This document shows positions 23,321 through 37,900 of a stretch of 64,000 bases of DNA, piece by piece; position 1 is the stretch's first letter, and each line of letters opens with the position of its first letter. The translations under genes were made by a program, and so were the position numbers. The notes below the pieces were generated by a model. It saw nothing but the letters and a program-made list of their open reading frames with translations, was not told where the DNA came from and did not search any database. Origin of the DNA: Coprinopsis marcescibilis (lineage: Eukaryota > Basidiomycota > Agaricomycetes > Agaricales > Psathyrellaceae); the NCBI GenBank assembly GCA_004369085.1, contig ML210147.1:868001-932000 (forward strand), written 5' to 3'.

Positions 23321-26300
23321 TCACCCACCCAACCACAACAACCTCTTCAATCCATACTCCATCTTTGCATACACACTCGTCATGCGCTGAGCCTCTGCCA
23401 AACTAAACGGGGACATCAGAGACCCTCTCATTGTCAGAAATACAAAACCCCTCACCTTACGATATCTTCAGTACTCACAAACCCTTGTCCCCCACCACTG
23501 CCCACATCCTCACAAGCCCTCTGAACAGTCTCAACAATCAGCTCCGCAGCCTCCTTACACGTCGATGCCTGCATCTCGTCCGACATCTCCGAGTACGCAC
23601 TCCCAGTCCTCCTGGTCCTCGCAGGATCAATTGGCAACACCTTGAACGCCGCAAACGATCTATCCATCGCCGGGCTCAATGGTGCACCATCTACCGCCGC
23701 CGCCGCCGTGCTACCCACACCACCAATCAAAGGCAGCCTGAGCGTCCCATCGTTCAACCTTTTCAACGCAAAACTCTTGGCGATAAGCGACTGAAACGTC
23801 TGCGACCCACCCGCTGGCGATCTCGGATTCGGACTGGGCGGTCCCCTCCTAACGTTGAAGCTCGCGTTTACCGGCGACGAAGGGTTGGACAAGACACCCA
23901 GATCCAAGTCATTTCGCACAGAATAGCTGCTCGCACGCGATTCCTGGCGGGAAGTCAACCAGCTGATCACGAACCCATAGTTCTGCTCTGGATCCCGACT
24001 AGCCTCCTCCAACGGGGAAAGGATATAGGCGCCTGCTCAATCAATTCACGCAATCAGCAGTGACCGTGACAATCAGGGATATCGGCCTGATATATCATCC
24101 CGAACCTGATGCACGTACCTTTGGTAATCCCAACCACATCCCCTAGCGGAACACGAGTGTACAGCTTTACCTTCTCAAGGGTATAATCGTAGCTCTGTGC
24201 ACGCCCCAGATCAATCAGCTTTCCAAAAGGTCAGCAGGCACACGCACCACAACATAGAGTGCTTTTATGGTCTGAAACGGTCGTCAGAAACCCAGCATCC
24301 AAGGTACCACACCCAAAACGCACCAACAACAGGACCTTTTCCTCAAACTTTAGGCCGACACGCACGCTGAGCTCCTCGGGTGCAAACAGAGTCCACCCCG
24401 ATATCAGAGTTTCGCCTTCTGGCAACACACGCGAAACGGACGTCGCAATCGCCTCTGCTCGTATCTTTGAGAGCCGAATCAGGTCCCGAGGGTCGGTGCT
24501 CTGCAGCTTTAGCAAAAACTCGGAAAAAACGCTCTTGGTGCGACTTCCGAGCATAAAGTCAAGCACAGCCTGGCAGAACCAGTCGCTAAACGTAGCCGTG
24601 TACATTCTGTTATCACAAACCCGGGGTTAGTCCTGGATTGAAATGAAACAAAATTGGGAAACACATACCGAGCCAATGAATTCATCCCATCGTTCAGCAT
24701 CCCACTAAGATCTCGTTTGCCGGTTCTAAAGAACCAGACGAAAGGAGAAAGCACAGGATTCAATTCAATATACCGTAAAGCCCCGCTGACGAGATGGAAC
24801 TTACCGAGTGAAATCACCCTACAATCGCCCAATAATTGCGGCTACTCAGAGAGAGAAAAAGGAAGCAGTCATAGCGGGGCTCACCTTCAAGGCCGAGGTT
24901 CCAGCGCTAGAAAGACCACAGACATCAGTTTGGTCTGCTCACGCGGTGCAACGAAAGATAGCCTACTATGCTCGGCTGACTGCATCGCCATTATTGGCCC
25001 AGACTATAACAAATCGTTTTGTCAGGGTTCCAGACAGATACTGTGCACATACCGTCATTAAAGATGAGTTCTGTGTCCAGCTCTGTGTTTGCCGGGTTCA
25101 GAGCAACCGCTCGGAGCTGCCGATTAAACACATATTTGGCAAACGCAGACTGCGAAACAATATCAATGTCTAAAAGAGATAGAGGACCAGAAACGCTCGC
25201 ACCTGGACGACATTGGTTCGGTCCAAACAGTCGATGCAGTTCACCCGGAAAACCCCTTTCTGATGAGATAGCACGGTGTCATCGGACATCCAAAGCCATC
25301 TACAAGTACATAATAAAGCGAAACGCACAGAAAGAAACACCGTTAGCACAATTAATCCAGATGTGAAAGGGAAACAAGACCAAACCCTTGCGCTTCGAAA
25401 TTCCGTTCCATAGTTTCCACCAGCTTACTGATGTTCTCGTATCTGAGATAGAGTTTGGGTCCAAGGCTACGATCATTTGAGCAGAGAGACCCACTTCATT
25501 CCCTTGGTCTGTTGATGGAAATCGTATTCGCAATACCTTGATTGAGAATTGATCAGTCACAAAAGAAAGAAGAACGGCCGCTGCTTACTGGACGTCCTTG
25601 TTGTCAAATTCGACCACATATTCCCGGTATGCCTGCGTGATCGCTCCCTCTCTCCCCGATTGCTCTGCAAGGTTGATAATGGTCTTGTAATCCACTGATA
25701 TCAGCCACTGACGGGAGAAGGAGGATCTACACAAACATGAGGTCCATATATCGGGATCGTCCGTTTGAAATGTCTAGATAGGGCGTCCAAATTCTGCTGA
25801 TGAGTTCGATCCGCCGCCAGAACAGGGGGCGGTTTCAAGCTATAACCAGACTGCGTCCAAAATAGCGGAACTGTCAAAGAGATAAGCACCACTCTATGAA
25901 GAATAAAAATTACACACTTGACCCTCTAATTTGGACATAACTGAAAGTATTTTGCCGCTTGTCACGCTTGAAGCGAGATGGCACGTCAAGATTCATCCCC
26001 AATAGCAAGCACTAGCATCGTACCTCGACTCTCATGATTGTTTCCGTCTCCACAAAGTTCGCAACCTGTGCTTCATCGTCAACGCCTCTTCGTTGATATC
26101 GGAGTCCAGCACGGTGTCTTGAACGCCGCGAAATTATGATGTATTCAACAGCAACTTCTTCGGTTTCACCCTCATCCCCGGGTGGGATTGACAGAACCGC
26201 AGGCTGGAAGTATCCTTGCATAATTGGCAAGACGTAAGAGTGCAGCTACAGGGTCTGATCAGTCATTGCGGCGTAGATACAACCGGCGGAAAAGAATGCG

Positions 26301-27873
26301 TACTCCTGCATCAATAAACGGCTTGGAGATCCATTCGTTCCACCAAAACTGTCTGTCGACGCGTCTCCACAGTGGCAAAGTTGGATTGGGCTCCGCTAGC
26401 GGTGAAACCTTTTCCCCATAGTACTTGGGCGACTGCGGATAGCCTTCCGCATCGTTTGAGGATGGCAGTGCGCCAAGTCCTTCGAGGAGTTCCTGTTGCT
26501 TTTGCGACTTGGCAATCTGCTCCTGCTTGTGTTGCAAAGATCTAGTGATGTCTGAAGCAAAACCTGAGAATAGCGCAAACCAATCCGAACCGGTTGCACG
26601 CACCAAAAGTATACGCCCAATACATCCCACCCTTGGTCAACTCTTTGATGCATTCCCTAACGACCTTTTCCTCCAATTCATTGTGCTTTTCCTCCGTAGT
26701 AATTGGAGCAGGAGCCGTTGCTTCCACAATGGTTTCGACAACCTTGGCAGGTTCATCGTTCTCCATCAGTTTATCCAAAGTTTCGCGTTCTTCAGCCATG
26801 CTCGAAGGATTCATGGTCATCTGGAATTCAGAATCCGAGCCATCCGGTGCATGCACGGACGGAGGTCGCGTGGACAGTCGATTCCAGAACGATAACCGGG
26901 TAGCAAGGGTCTTGAACACCGGCGAGGTAATCATAGAGTTCTCCGACGATGGTGAGGATATGTCGGAACGGAACGACTGGGCCGATGGCGGCCGCTCGAT
27001 GAGAGCCGCACCCTCTCTCGATGGAATTGGTGTAAGCGGGGTCGGGGTCATAACCCTGACATCGTCATCGAGAGCAAATTGAACCTTGGGTCGCGGTACC
27101 TCAAGGTCATCCGGGCTGGTAGAGTCGATGGACGGCTGTGAAAGCAGCAAGGATGGTCGCGCCAATGCGGCGTTCCTCGCAGCAAGAGCGCCGACTACTT
27201 CGCGAGCACGGTCCTCCACCAGAGGTATGGCCGTAACGCCCTTCAACCCATACACCGTGTTCACAGGATCGAGAACTGACACAGCACCAGTAAGAACTTG
27301 CAAGCCACGCAGACAGTAGCAACGCACCATGTCCCACCTCTGTCCTCGAGCTGATAACCAAAAGATAGGTGCCTTTGCCGCAGATCAGAACAAAAAGGAC
27401 CACTCCGAAAGCACAAGGCACTCACAGGAAAAGAGTTCGAGCATCCCGACAATCCCATACACAACCACGCTCTCACCCCAAGCCCCAGGCTCTTCCTGCT
27501 CACCCAGCGAATCCTCAACCTCAACGATCGCAGCATCCTTCCAGCAGATCTTCAAATGCGTCGAGGTCAGGTTCTTGTGCTTCGATCGCTCCGAGCTGCT
27601 GCACGGTCGGACCAGCAGCCCATCATGGGTTACCAGGATCGCGAGATGGTCGTATGGGCAGGGGTGTGGGACGGCCGGCAGAACGTATCTGGGCTTCAAA
27701 CCAGGCGTCGTAGTGCTGCTGCCAAGAAGCTTTGGCGGGATCTTCTTCAACAATCTCGTGGCATTGCCCTCTGCGCCGCCAGAGCTCGAACCAGAGACCG
27801 GTTCTCCTTTCTTGTTGTCGCTGTCAAAGTTGATCGAAAATGGCTTGCTCGCCTTTTCGAAAAACCGTTTCAT
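23321..27873 (-). CDS. SAC-domain phosphoinositide phosphatase (Sac2/INPP5F-like)
   Basis: Dephosphorylates phosphoinositides on endomembranes. The N-terminus ([14 protein letters not shown]) leads to [16 protein letters not shown] and [14 protein letters not shown], then ISSRTEVG and [15 protein letters not shown], the SAC N-terminal half. After a long disordered insert come [11 protein letters not shown] and [30 protein letters not shown] and [14 protein letters not shown]. The CX5R active site is in [15 protein letters not shown] (codons 25218-25238). DGMNSLAR and [14 protein letters not shown] follow. The C-terminal hSac2-like region ends [20 protein letters not shown]. First exon 27873-27427; last splice joins 23456 to 23402, giving EDIVSLAEAQ. 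Internal exons were not all fixed. hSac2 places it nearer Sac2/INPP5F than Sac1, and no C-terminal membrane anchor is seen. Confidence 0.9.
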
Positions 27874-28328
27874 TCCCGGTCGATATCAAAAAATCAAACG
27901 CAGATCAGAGGATGGACACGAGCAAGAAGAGGGTCGTAACCGACGCGGAGGCGACAGGGAGGAAGTGATTGTTACCCTCGACTGCTGGTTGACGTTAACA
28001 GAACGAGGCCACATGAACGCACAATCAGTGAACCTCTGCGATTCCACTAGTGACGTCGTCGCGCGGCACCAAGACTTTTTCAATTATGAATGGCGCGCCA
28101 GAGTAAAAACGCGGTTTAAATATTAAAACAAGGTAAGAGATACAGAGGTCGAATTGACCTATAGATCGATGGCTAGGTTAATTTTACAGCGATAATTCAC
28201 CTTGACCGACGTGGGTCCAGTCTAGTACGAGGGTCAAGCCAAAGGCACATAACATGTACGTACACAGGCCGGGAGAGAGAGAAACGAGTCCGATAAACAG
28301 AAAATGTTCAGGCATAAAACGGCATTAT
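27874..28328. other. Intergenic region SAC/transcription factor
   Basis: 455 bases between the SAC start and the stop of the Zn2Cys6 gene, both minus strand. No gene or repeat seen; presumably the SAC promoter. Confidence 0.5.
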
Positions 28329-31300
28329 TTAAGAAGCAAAGCGCGGTGGCAAGTTGTGCGGCGACTGAGGAGGCTGTTGACGTTGTTGCTGTTGCTGTTG
28401 CTGGTTTGAGAAATTGTCAGAGGGGTTCGTAAAGTTGTTCTGGTTAAAGCGAGAAAAAAAGGTATCCCATTGGTCTAGAGAGAGGGTCAGCAACCCTGGT
28501 CGCACAAGAAACAGAGCGACACCTACTCCAATCAAACATCCCACCGGGTAGGCCTTCCAAAAAGCCATTGTCTGCCAACGCCAAGTCGTGCATAGCGCCA
28601 TCCGTCTGGGACGCATCCAGCATGTTCATGACCTGAACCGAGCTAGATTGCGAATTCTGCTGCGCATTCATTGCGGGGTTGACATTGTAGCTCTCCGAGC
28701 CTCTTCCACCCATTCCACCGAGATTAAGGGGAGTAAACTTGACAAGAGGAGCAGATGTCGAGGCCGTAGGGGGTATAATCTCCCTCCCGTCGTCTTGTCC
28801 GCGGGGTCGTTCGTCATGCTCACCTAAGAAAGTTGAGAGAGCGGTTCATTTAGCGATTGTTGCACCCACGCTTACCGTCTTCGGACCCTGCAGCGTCATC
28901 GTCGGAGGATGCGCTAATGATAGTGCCTTCAGGGAGGTCCTTGAATTCTTCCGAGCTACGACTCTTTCCCTGTGCGACAAACACACCCCCACCAGGTCGC
29001 GTGGGGTCCTTTCTGTAATCCAAGATGACCGGAGCTTTGGGTATAACTCCGCCTGTCGGGTTCAGCGCAGGTGCTTCGATGGGCATCGGGGGCCCCTGAG
29101 TGGCTTCATACAACAGAGATATAATTTCGGACGTCTTTGATAAATGCAGTTAGCTTAGGGATTAGATCGGGATGCGGTGAGGATGGAGGCTTACCTTGCG
29201 TCGAGTCGACATATGGTCAGGTGAAATAGCACTTTCCCATCGTCGAACAGTGTCTCGTAACTTTCGCAACTTGTCTGACGCTTCCGAGTCCTTTCGCCTG
29301 ATAAAGGTATGGTACTTGTGACATGAGGCTCGAGTCAACGTCCTTGGATCAGTTGTAGAGATCACATACCTGGACAAGAGCCAACGTGGTGGTTGCGTAT
29401 GCGACAAGCAACCAAACATCATAAACCCGTTCGTGCTTGTCAAGCCAGTCGATGCACTCCCCGGTCATGTTCACTAGCTCCGTCCATTGCTCGACTGTCA
29501 GACTGAACTTGAGATGGGCGGGAACGGTGTAGCTTATGCGCATGAAAACACGCCAAAACATCATGGACAGGCATGCATAAAGGAGATGGAGAAGGCCTAA
29601 GGACGGTATCAGCCATCACAGCCTCGGGCGTTCGAGGGTATCCACGTACCGGCATGCTGAGTACTGTCCGGGCCATTGAACCTGAGGTGCTCTGGAAGCC
29701 CCTCCTTCCACCGTTGCAAATCAGCGAGGAGCTCATAAAGGATGTCATCGGTTGTGGAATTCAAACCAGATGGCCTTGCATTGTCACATCAGCCAATCAA
29801 CCCAGGTCCCTCAGGAAGCGACTCACGTATAGATCGCCTTTTGCAACCGACCCAGAATTATGCTGAGCCGCCCCAGTTCGTCCAAATACAGATCACTCGT
29901 GTTGTTTGACGATGGCAGACGGGCATCGCAATCGAGGACATCGATCATGCACGGTTGACCGTATGCAAGGCTGGCCCTACAGGTTACAATCAGTTCCCCA
30001 ACCCCTGTCGTAAAGCTAAGACGACGACTGACCATCGATCAGAGACGAGACAGGCAGCCCATATGCGCCTCCGTTGCTCAATGTCGGTTTTGCCCGCTTC
30101 TGCGCGGTGGAGGCCCAGGTCTTGGGCCTATGACAAACGGAATTGGTCATCAGAGCTGCAAGTGTTGAGAGAAATATGCTCACCATTCGAATCGCCGTTC
30201 CCAATCTGATCCACAAGGATGACAAAGCGGTGGGGACGAACTGCGAGTGGCAGTCTCCACACATGGACAGGATGAGCAGAGCTTGCACGTTGACAACCTT
30301 TGCATCTGAAAGAACGTCTTCATTTCGAATTATGCTGTTGACAGCCTGTCGAAGAGCATCGAAGGTGCTGTGATCCACCTCCCGACGCGCTGCAGCAACC
30401 AGGCACATTGAGTAGAGAAGCACCGGAGGGGGGTTCTGGGTTGCCAAGAATTCTGCCTTTGTGACGATCGGAAGGATAGGCGCGACCTCGGTAAAGTACG
30501 CGTTGAGAAGAGATTGGATGACCTCCGAGTCGACTTGGGCGATTGGCTTTGATACAATCGCCTGCTGCTCCTCTGTGGTTGGCTTTTGGATCCTGATGTA
30601 GCCATCTGCCGAGTCTCCGATGGTGAAAGTGTGCTGGTAGCGTTGGTCGTAGCTCTCGTAGACCTTTGAGGATACGGTAGCTTGAGAATGCAATAGATAG
30701 GCAGGAGAGGTAGGCCCTAATGTGTCCTGTGAGTCCGAACAAAAACGAAGGAGGATGGAGAACCTACCGATGATCCCGACGTCTCGCCTCGTTGAGGAGT
30801 CCTGGGTCGCGGAGCTTGGGGTAGCGTGAGCCTTTTCCTTTTCCTGGTCCTTGGACTCGTCTTCGATCTTTTTCTTCTTGAAACGTGTTTCCGTAATGGG
30901 CAGGAAGAAGGTGCACTCGAACGAGTACTGTTTGCAGTGCTGGCAGAGCGGTGGATCCTGTCGGACGAATTTGAGGAGCAAGCAGGGGAAACTGACGGAG
31001 AAATTCTTACCGACTCTGCGAGAATGTCGCAACGAATTTTGCGACTACGACACGAGTCACAGGCACGTTGCTGGATGTGAAAAAAATTGGCTGAGAGGCC
31101 CAGAGAACAAAGGGCCGACATACCGTCTTTGTGCGCTTCTTGATGTCTATGGCATTTTGCTGAGAGACACGAGAGGAGCTCTGGGCACGACCCGCGTCGC
31201 TGTTGGATGCGGCCGTTTCGTCGTCTGAAAGCTTTTCGACCCTGGCTGATTCATGAGCAGCCTTTCGCTTGCGCTTATTCCCGGTTGTGGCGGAAGCGGT

Positions 31301-31981
31301 CGAGACCGACTGCTGGGGCTGCTGCTGCTGGGCCTGCTGCTGGTGAACCTGTGCCTGTGCTGCCTGCTGCTGCTGCTGCTGCTGCTGGGCCGAGTCTGCG
31401 GGTGTGGGCCGCTGTGAATACATCATCATTGGCTGGTGATACTGAGGATATGTGGGATATGTATGGTGTGAATAGGCTGGGTGCATTGGATATGCATACT
31501 GGGGATGTGCAGGGGCGGACGGCGGGGACTGTGCAGCGACCTGGGGGTGCTGGGCCATGTATTGGGGATGGTGGTGCTGGGGATAGGGCGAGCCATTGAT
31601 GGGGTAGGAGGGATTCATGAGAGGATAAGGATGGTGGTAGGGCTGAAATATAGGCCCTGGAGGCGTAGTATAGTGGGCTGGAATAAAGACATTATTAATT
31701 ATTTGTGATCGGAGTGGAGGATACTCACGATGGGTCGGGGGCGGCGGGGCGCTGGACGACGGGTGGGGCGGGTCTTTTTTGTGGGCGGGCTGCTCGTTGT
31801 CGGCCGGCGACGTCGCGCTCGTCTCCGCGGCCTGCTTTGTGCGTTGCCGGGTGCGCTTGGTCGCTGCAGTCGGCGTCGGCTTCGTGGCCTGCGTCGGAGT
31901 CGTCGGCAGCGGCTGGTGCGGCAGCGGCTGGGTCGTGCTTGGCTGGTGGGTTTCTGCGTCTCCGGGCGGCGGGGCTGACAT
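28329..31981 (-). CDS. Zn2Cys6 transcription factor with fungal_trans domain
   Basis: A fungal-specific DNA-binding regulator. The N-terminus is disordered, rich in Pro, His, Tyr and Gln, with a polyglutamine tract (QQQQQQQQAAQAQVHQQQ). A basic stretch (NKRKRKAAHE) precedes the binuclear cluster ACDSCRSRKIRCDI joined by a splice to PPLCQHCKQYSFECTF, giving the CX2CX6C...CX2CX6C spacing (about 30930-31070). The linker FLPITETRFKKKK is basic. The fungal_trans middle region is seen in NAYFTEVAPILPIVTKAEF, LWIRLGTAIRM, AQDLGLHRAEAGKTDIEQRR and QPCMIDVLDCDARLP. The C-terminus is Gln/Asn-rich and ends NLPPRFAS. A GTGAGT...CCAG intron of 51 bases (31678-31728) leaves the frame open whether removed or retained. 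Target genes cannot be told from sequence. Confidence 0.9.
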
Positions 31982-34900
31982 CGCTCTTCCGTATTATATC
32001 GCTTTTCTTCTCCTCTTGCTCAACTTGAACCAGTCCGCCGAACTCGTATAAGCTTGCTTACTCAATTCAAATCAATCCTGCAAAAAATACTGCTCTCCTC
32101 CCGTCTCCGTCTGCTTTTTCGTCTGCAAATCGTAAGTATATACCTAAAATCGTGAAGAGATGCGCTTCTTACTCGGTGGCTCGCTGTCGTCTTCTCCAAC
32201 TTCGTTGCTGCCGAAGAGGCCCAGCGCGGACAACGTGTTGATGCCGCTGCTGGCATTTCGGTCTCCGCTCCAATTTTATTTTATTCCCACTGCAGATCTC
32301 AGATCTCGTCTGCAGTAGTCAATCACTGTTTCAGTCATGTATATTCTTAGTTTATTCTCCCTTGTCATGTTCGGGAACAAGATCATTCATTACGGACGCG
32401 TCACAGGAACTGCAACGGCCCCCTGCATCCCCCCTTCAGTTGCTATGCCTGTTTCCCGTACAATATCGGGAATAAAATATACAATACTCAATCTTACGAC
32501 TTGATTAATTCATTACTCCGTTGGTCTCCCCCGTCTCCGTTCAGCTCTTTCAGAACTGCCTTCTCACAACCTCATGCAACTTTGGGCCTCATGCTGTGGG
32601 GCCTGGCAACTTTGATCACACATCTCCATCCCCATCCGTACACATTGCCTTCTTTTCCTATCGCACAAAAACAACAGGGGTATTCTTCTCAAGTCCCTGC
32701 AGAATCAAAAACTTGCACCTACTTTTCTGTCCTTGTTCCTGGCGATGGCCAGCGCCGTGCTCATATCAAAGCGGGTTTTTTTTCGACAAGACATATCATT
32801 TACAGCTTCAACTCGCTCAGCAGACTGTTGACTTCCAATTTCGGCGACAACATAACTCTGTTTACTCCAACCTGCTGGGGATTCTGCTAGCTTGAAGGGA
32901 GATCATACTGATATACATCTTCGCCCCCACTTTCCTGACCACACAGTTAGGCGGGAGTATCTCTCAAACTTCGCCTGGATTTGTGGATCATGTGAAGGAA
33001 TTTAAAGATTTGGCTTTCCCCCCGGTTTGTTTGGCGAGTAGTTCCCAGCATTTCCACCCTGGGCGCTGGATTTTGCGGCGTGAATGATGCACGGACTCGT
33101 ACATTAAGAAACATTGATAGCTATGTCACCTCTCCCAACCATTTAATCGCGACAATCATAACGAACGGTATATACTGCGGAGCGACAAGAGACCTTCACA
33201 ACCGGGTATCGCGCTTGCCTCGTTTTGATCCCCAGTTCATCACAACATATATCCAGACCACCCGACTCAATTCAACGCCCAGGGCCAGGGAGCCCCAGGT
33301 ACACGCCCAGATAAGTCTTGAACCACATCCAGGTTGGTTCAGTCCATGGTCCATCCGCTACTACGGACGGATTCGATCCCACATCCTATGGCGGTTTATG
33401 GTCACATCTTGACAGCTCAAAGCGCTCAGTCTCGGCGGGCGCCCGTTATCTACTAATATGTCAATCGGGGTATTAGCGCCGCCGCCATTTCCGTCCAACC
33501 GTGATACGTCATTCCCTCCTCTACTCCTTCTTCCAACATGGGCATAGCCTCAAACACTTTCGTTAGCATATACTTCCAACTCGGTAAGGTGAATAAGCAC
33601 CCCGAGGACAGGTAAGGTTCCTCGGTGTACACCTTTCGGAAGGTTCCGATGACTCGACATCCAAGTCACCGGGCGGCCCATGCAGCAAGCAAATATGTTA
33701 CCCCCAGCCTGCTCTCCCGCAGCGCCATCACGCAAGAAAATGACCAATTCACATTACATCCAGCACACCCAATCGCAAGCCCAACCACTAGTAAGCAATC
33801 CCCCATTTCAACGACCTTCCCGGTCAATTGACTCAATGGAACAGAAAGCAGTTTCCTTTTCCGATCTTTGTGGATCAGAAATCAGATTTGGCCCGTTCCG
33901 GTCGCACTTTTTGGTACACATCAGGGGCCAAAGTATCTCGCGAAAAAAACAAGTGTTGGTGTTTGGAGGAGCCGCCGCAACGGTCGCGACCAAGTCGCCG
34001 TCCCACCGATGCACAAGTACGTTCCCCTACTTTGGGACCCCACGCCAAGGACTTGGCTAAGCCTTGGCCCTCGAAGAAGCGGCGGGAAATAAGCGCCCTG
34101 CCAATCCAATTGTGACCCGCACACGAGTATTTTTGCGTCGCTGTCCACCAGGACCATATGACAGTGAAATCACCCATTGGGCCTAGCTATATATGCACCA
34201 TATGTACTTGGTCAAAAATAAACACTGTGCATTGGTACACAGATTCGAGCTTGCTTGAAATAGACTAGGGACCCCGAGGGTTAACGTTCGGGGGATAGCC
34301 TCGCGCACCGGGTCATTTCCTGCAAGCTGATTACGCCAATCAGCGGGGTCTCGAGGCACATGACCCTCAATTTGCTCAAATTCGAGGGGTCCATATCCAC
34401 ACGTATTGACCACAGCGTGTCGAGGACACAGCCATACGGTTCGGTTGCGAATAGAGCGAACCTATCCGTGAGATCGAACTGGGCAACACAAGAACATTGC
34501 ACGGATGGACATAGTCTTTACATAGAGTGAACTGCGGAGAGAGATGCAACGTGTGCTGTCCAGTTTCTCACGGAAAAGCACCAGTTCGTTCACTTGCAGT
34601 CTTCTGACCTTCCCGAATTGACGATCTTCCGACAATCGTGATGACCATACCGGATCCCTGAGGAGACCTCCGTAGACTTCCGGAGGCTCAGTTCACCCAG
34701 GAGGTACCAGCAGCGACTAAGGCCCTACGAAAGATGGTTATCCCAGTCGTAATCGGGTTCACCTCCAACAAGCTGAGTTCATGCGCTGTAATGCAAGCTG
34801 CGATGTCACGGGAACCATCCTGAGGCCTCAGAACATGGTCTCAGTCTAGCTTCTCAGAAGGCTGGCACGCGGATGCCAGTGTTTTCCATCCGAATTCCAA

Positions 34901-37900
34901 AGGCCGAATCACGGATTCGGCAAGGTGTCGGAAACATGTCTAAATCTTTGATTGCTTAGCAGACATGGCATCGGTATTAATCAGGATCCGTCAATAAAAG
35001 CAGGGCATGGATGTGGGACAGACCCCAGGTTTTACTACGTCTGGAGGATATGCAGATGGATCGGAGATGGCCGTTTCATCCGTCCTCCTTTCCGGGATCA
35101 ACGTCACATTAAACTTGCTTGCCAGTACAGCGCTCAGAATGCGGCGTTGTCGCCCACTATGGCTCTCACTCAGCAGTCGGCACACAAACAGAATGCCGTG
35201 CCAAGCAACATTTGTCTGCGCTTGCAGCATGCTTCCAGGTTTATTCACCGTCTTTGGTTGGATCAAAGATACCCAAACGAGTGTGGAAACACGCACCCAA
35301 AACAATTGGGCAAAATGGAGCTGGTCAGTCTAATTAAAGTGTGGCTGGTTTTCTCAGGTCAAGTCCTTTAATACACTCGGACGTAGAAAGACAAAGAAGG
35401 GAAATTATCGCAGTGATTGGTAAGAAAGGACAGGAGTGTGAAGGGTAGTTCAAATCAAAACCTAGGGACAAGAAACTTGGAACAGACAGCGAACCAATAA
35501 AACAGGGCACCCAAACGGCGCAACGTCCTACGTCATGCTTCTGCGCTGACAACTACTCCAACCGACCCAATTAACGACGTTGGAGCCTCAGATGAACTTC
35601 GACTTGGGGGGATTCTCAAGTACGCGATCAATGTCACAGTCCCCACGAAGAACAAAGAACTTCTAACCGCAGGAACCTTGTACGTACCGGCTTCTTGCTC
35701 AACATAAATATCTACTCTCCAAGGAGTATGAATCCTGATATTAATCCTGGCCGCCCTATTCTCCCAACGGGCAAGATCGGAGTCCTCAAACTGAGCATTG
35801 AAACACGGATTATCAACTAGTTGCCGTCGCTGGACTATAGGATTAAGGCCAATTCAATCAGATTCATTTCGAGAGGTAATAATAGCCCACGCCTAGCAGC
35901 TGACTGGGTTACAGGTGGTTCTAGACCTTGAATTGAAGCAGATGGCCAGTACAGCTCAAGTTGGAAGAAGCGCAGCTGACTGTCCATCAAGAGACTATGG
36001 CTGTGGTGGACACATAACCACTCGCACGAAAAACGTTCCGAAATAGGGGAAATTATCGAACTCGAAACTGAGTAGGAACCTAGGCAAGTTCACCCGGAAA
36101 TTCCAGTGATTGACAGAACGAGATACAGAGATCCATCAGGTTTTCAGGACACAGCTGTTGGTTGGTTGCTGTTACGGACGGAATTGATCAGCAACTGTCC
36201 TTGCCTGACGCACAATCTCGTGCCATGCGGGAATGCAAAGCATGCTGATATGCTGAAACGCGAGGGCTACAGACAATGGGGAAAGCGTATGTAGACAGAC
36301 TCCAAAGTTCGTGCAAAAGCTCGTGCAATCCCTTTAGCGCGGAAGAATCGAAGGCTTGGATCTGCACACTGATTAGAGGGGTGTTGGCTATCTCTCCGCA
36401 ATGGGCTTTCAGAAGCATTGCCATCGCGCGGTTGAATTGAGTGTCAACGGCCCAGCGGATCTGCTTAGTCCCCCACAACTAGTCACGAAGACCCCTTGTA
36501 TCCCACACACGACTACCACTGACTACGCCATTGCTGTAAACGGTCATAATTTTCCATCGTCGTCAAGTCCAGCGTGGCCAAGAAGTAGTGCACGTCAACT
36601 TACATCACATTCCCGTGGAATACCGAAAGATAATAATAGTACCAGCTCAAAGGGGTTCCACAAGGCTTCCCGTAGCCAGCATCCCTGAGAGAGCCTTCCA
36701 GCAGAATGTCCATTCGAGAGATCAGTTCGGGAGTAAGCACCAGCGGGGACAAACTGATTGGACGTGCGAAAGGCGGAGGTCGGGATTTCTGATGCTCGAG
36801 GCAGAAATGCGTACGTTGCCTCAGATAGAAACCCGAGATTGTGAGACCCCCGCCAGATACAGTATTACCGAAGCTTCAGCGCTCACCCCACGGCGTCCAG
36901 GTGCTGAGCCCACCGCCAGGTATTAAAACCGAACTTGGATTATGGAATAACATGAGATGGAGTCTTGAAAACGGGCTGGACACGTTCCTGAAGCACGAGG
37001 CCAGGCTTGAAGCAAAGTCTGTCGAATTAATAAATCCAGGCACTCCGACCGTGACGTCGTTGTGATAGGTTGTGATCCGTTCCTTCGAGTATACAGCGGG
37101 CAAACGGCCGTCGTGTGCCAAATCGCCGCCTAGTAGATACATAGCAAGTTGGGTTTGGTTAGTAAAATAGACTGAGTAAGATGTGTAATGCACACAGTTT
37201 CATCTACACGCGACCCCAATTGATGTTACTGAATGGTTTGCTCAGCGAGGAAGACGATCGCTAGATCGCCACTGCTTAATGGGCTAGTTTTAAGGTTATA
37301 ATTTATTAGTGCCAGAAAGCCCCGAGTGGGCGCGTAAGTCGGCGTCAGTTCACGCCCGTCGTTGTTTCCCGTGAGATTTCCCGTATTATGAACCGTCATT
37401 CAAGGTGGCAGATCGGTTTTGCCCTAACACAGACGTAATGAGGGCTACTCACCCTGGTAGAAAAAAAAGGAAAGTGGGAGGGTGAAACGGAGCCTGAAAT
37501 CGGAAGGGAATTGGAGAGATGCCAGAGAGCATACTGCCCGCTATAGTATAGAGTCCAAGAGATAAGCAGAAAGAGATAACCGTCTGGCGAAGGCCGCTAG
37601 TTGATCTTGTTGGTAACGAAGGAACATCGTTCGCCGTCTGGCGAACCGTGACCATCATCCCAATTGCACACAGTTCCGCCCGGGTTCAAAACATGCCGGA
37701 GCTGAGAGAATCCACACCCGGTGCGGTGCTTACCCTTTCCAGCTGAAATACCATTGAACCTAGGTCCTGGAATATGCTGGATGAAGGCTTAAAGCTTTCG
37801 CGTTGCTCTGCAAAGTTCGTTGAAATGTCTCTCCGCAAGGTCGTCGCTGTTGAGTTGCTCCCGGAAAAGAAGTGTCCAAAAGTGATCGTGGCAAACTTTT

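Noticed and set aside
5537..31981. Biosynthetic gene cluster
   Set aside because: The genes are housekeeping functions of separate pathways; no synthase, oxidase or transporter set is present.
32062..32256. Small minus-strand frame upstream of the Zn2Cys6 regulator
   Set aside because: Could be an upstream open frame in the leader, but it is basic and low in complexity and has no supporting signal.
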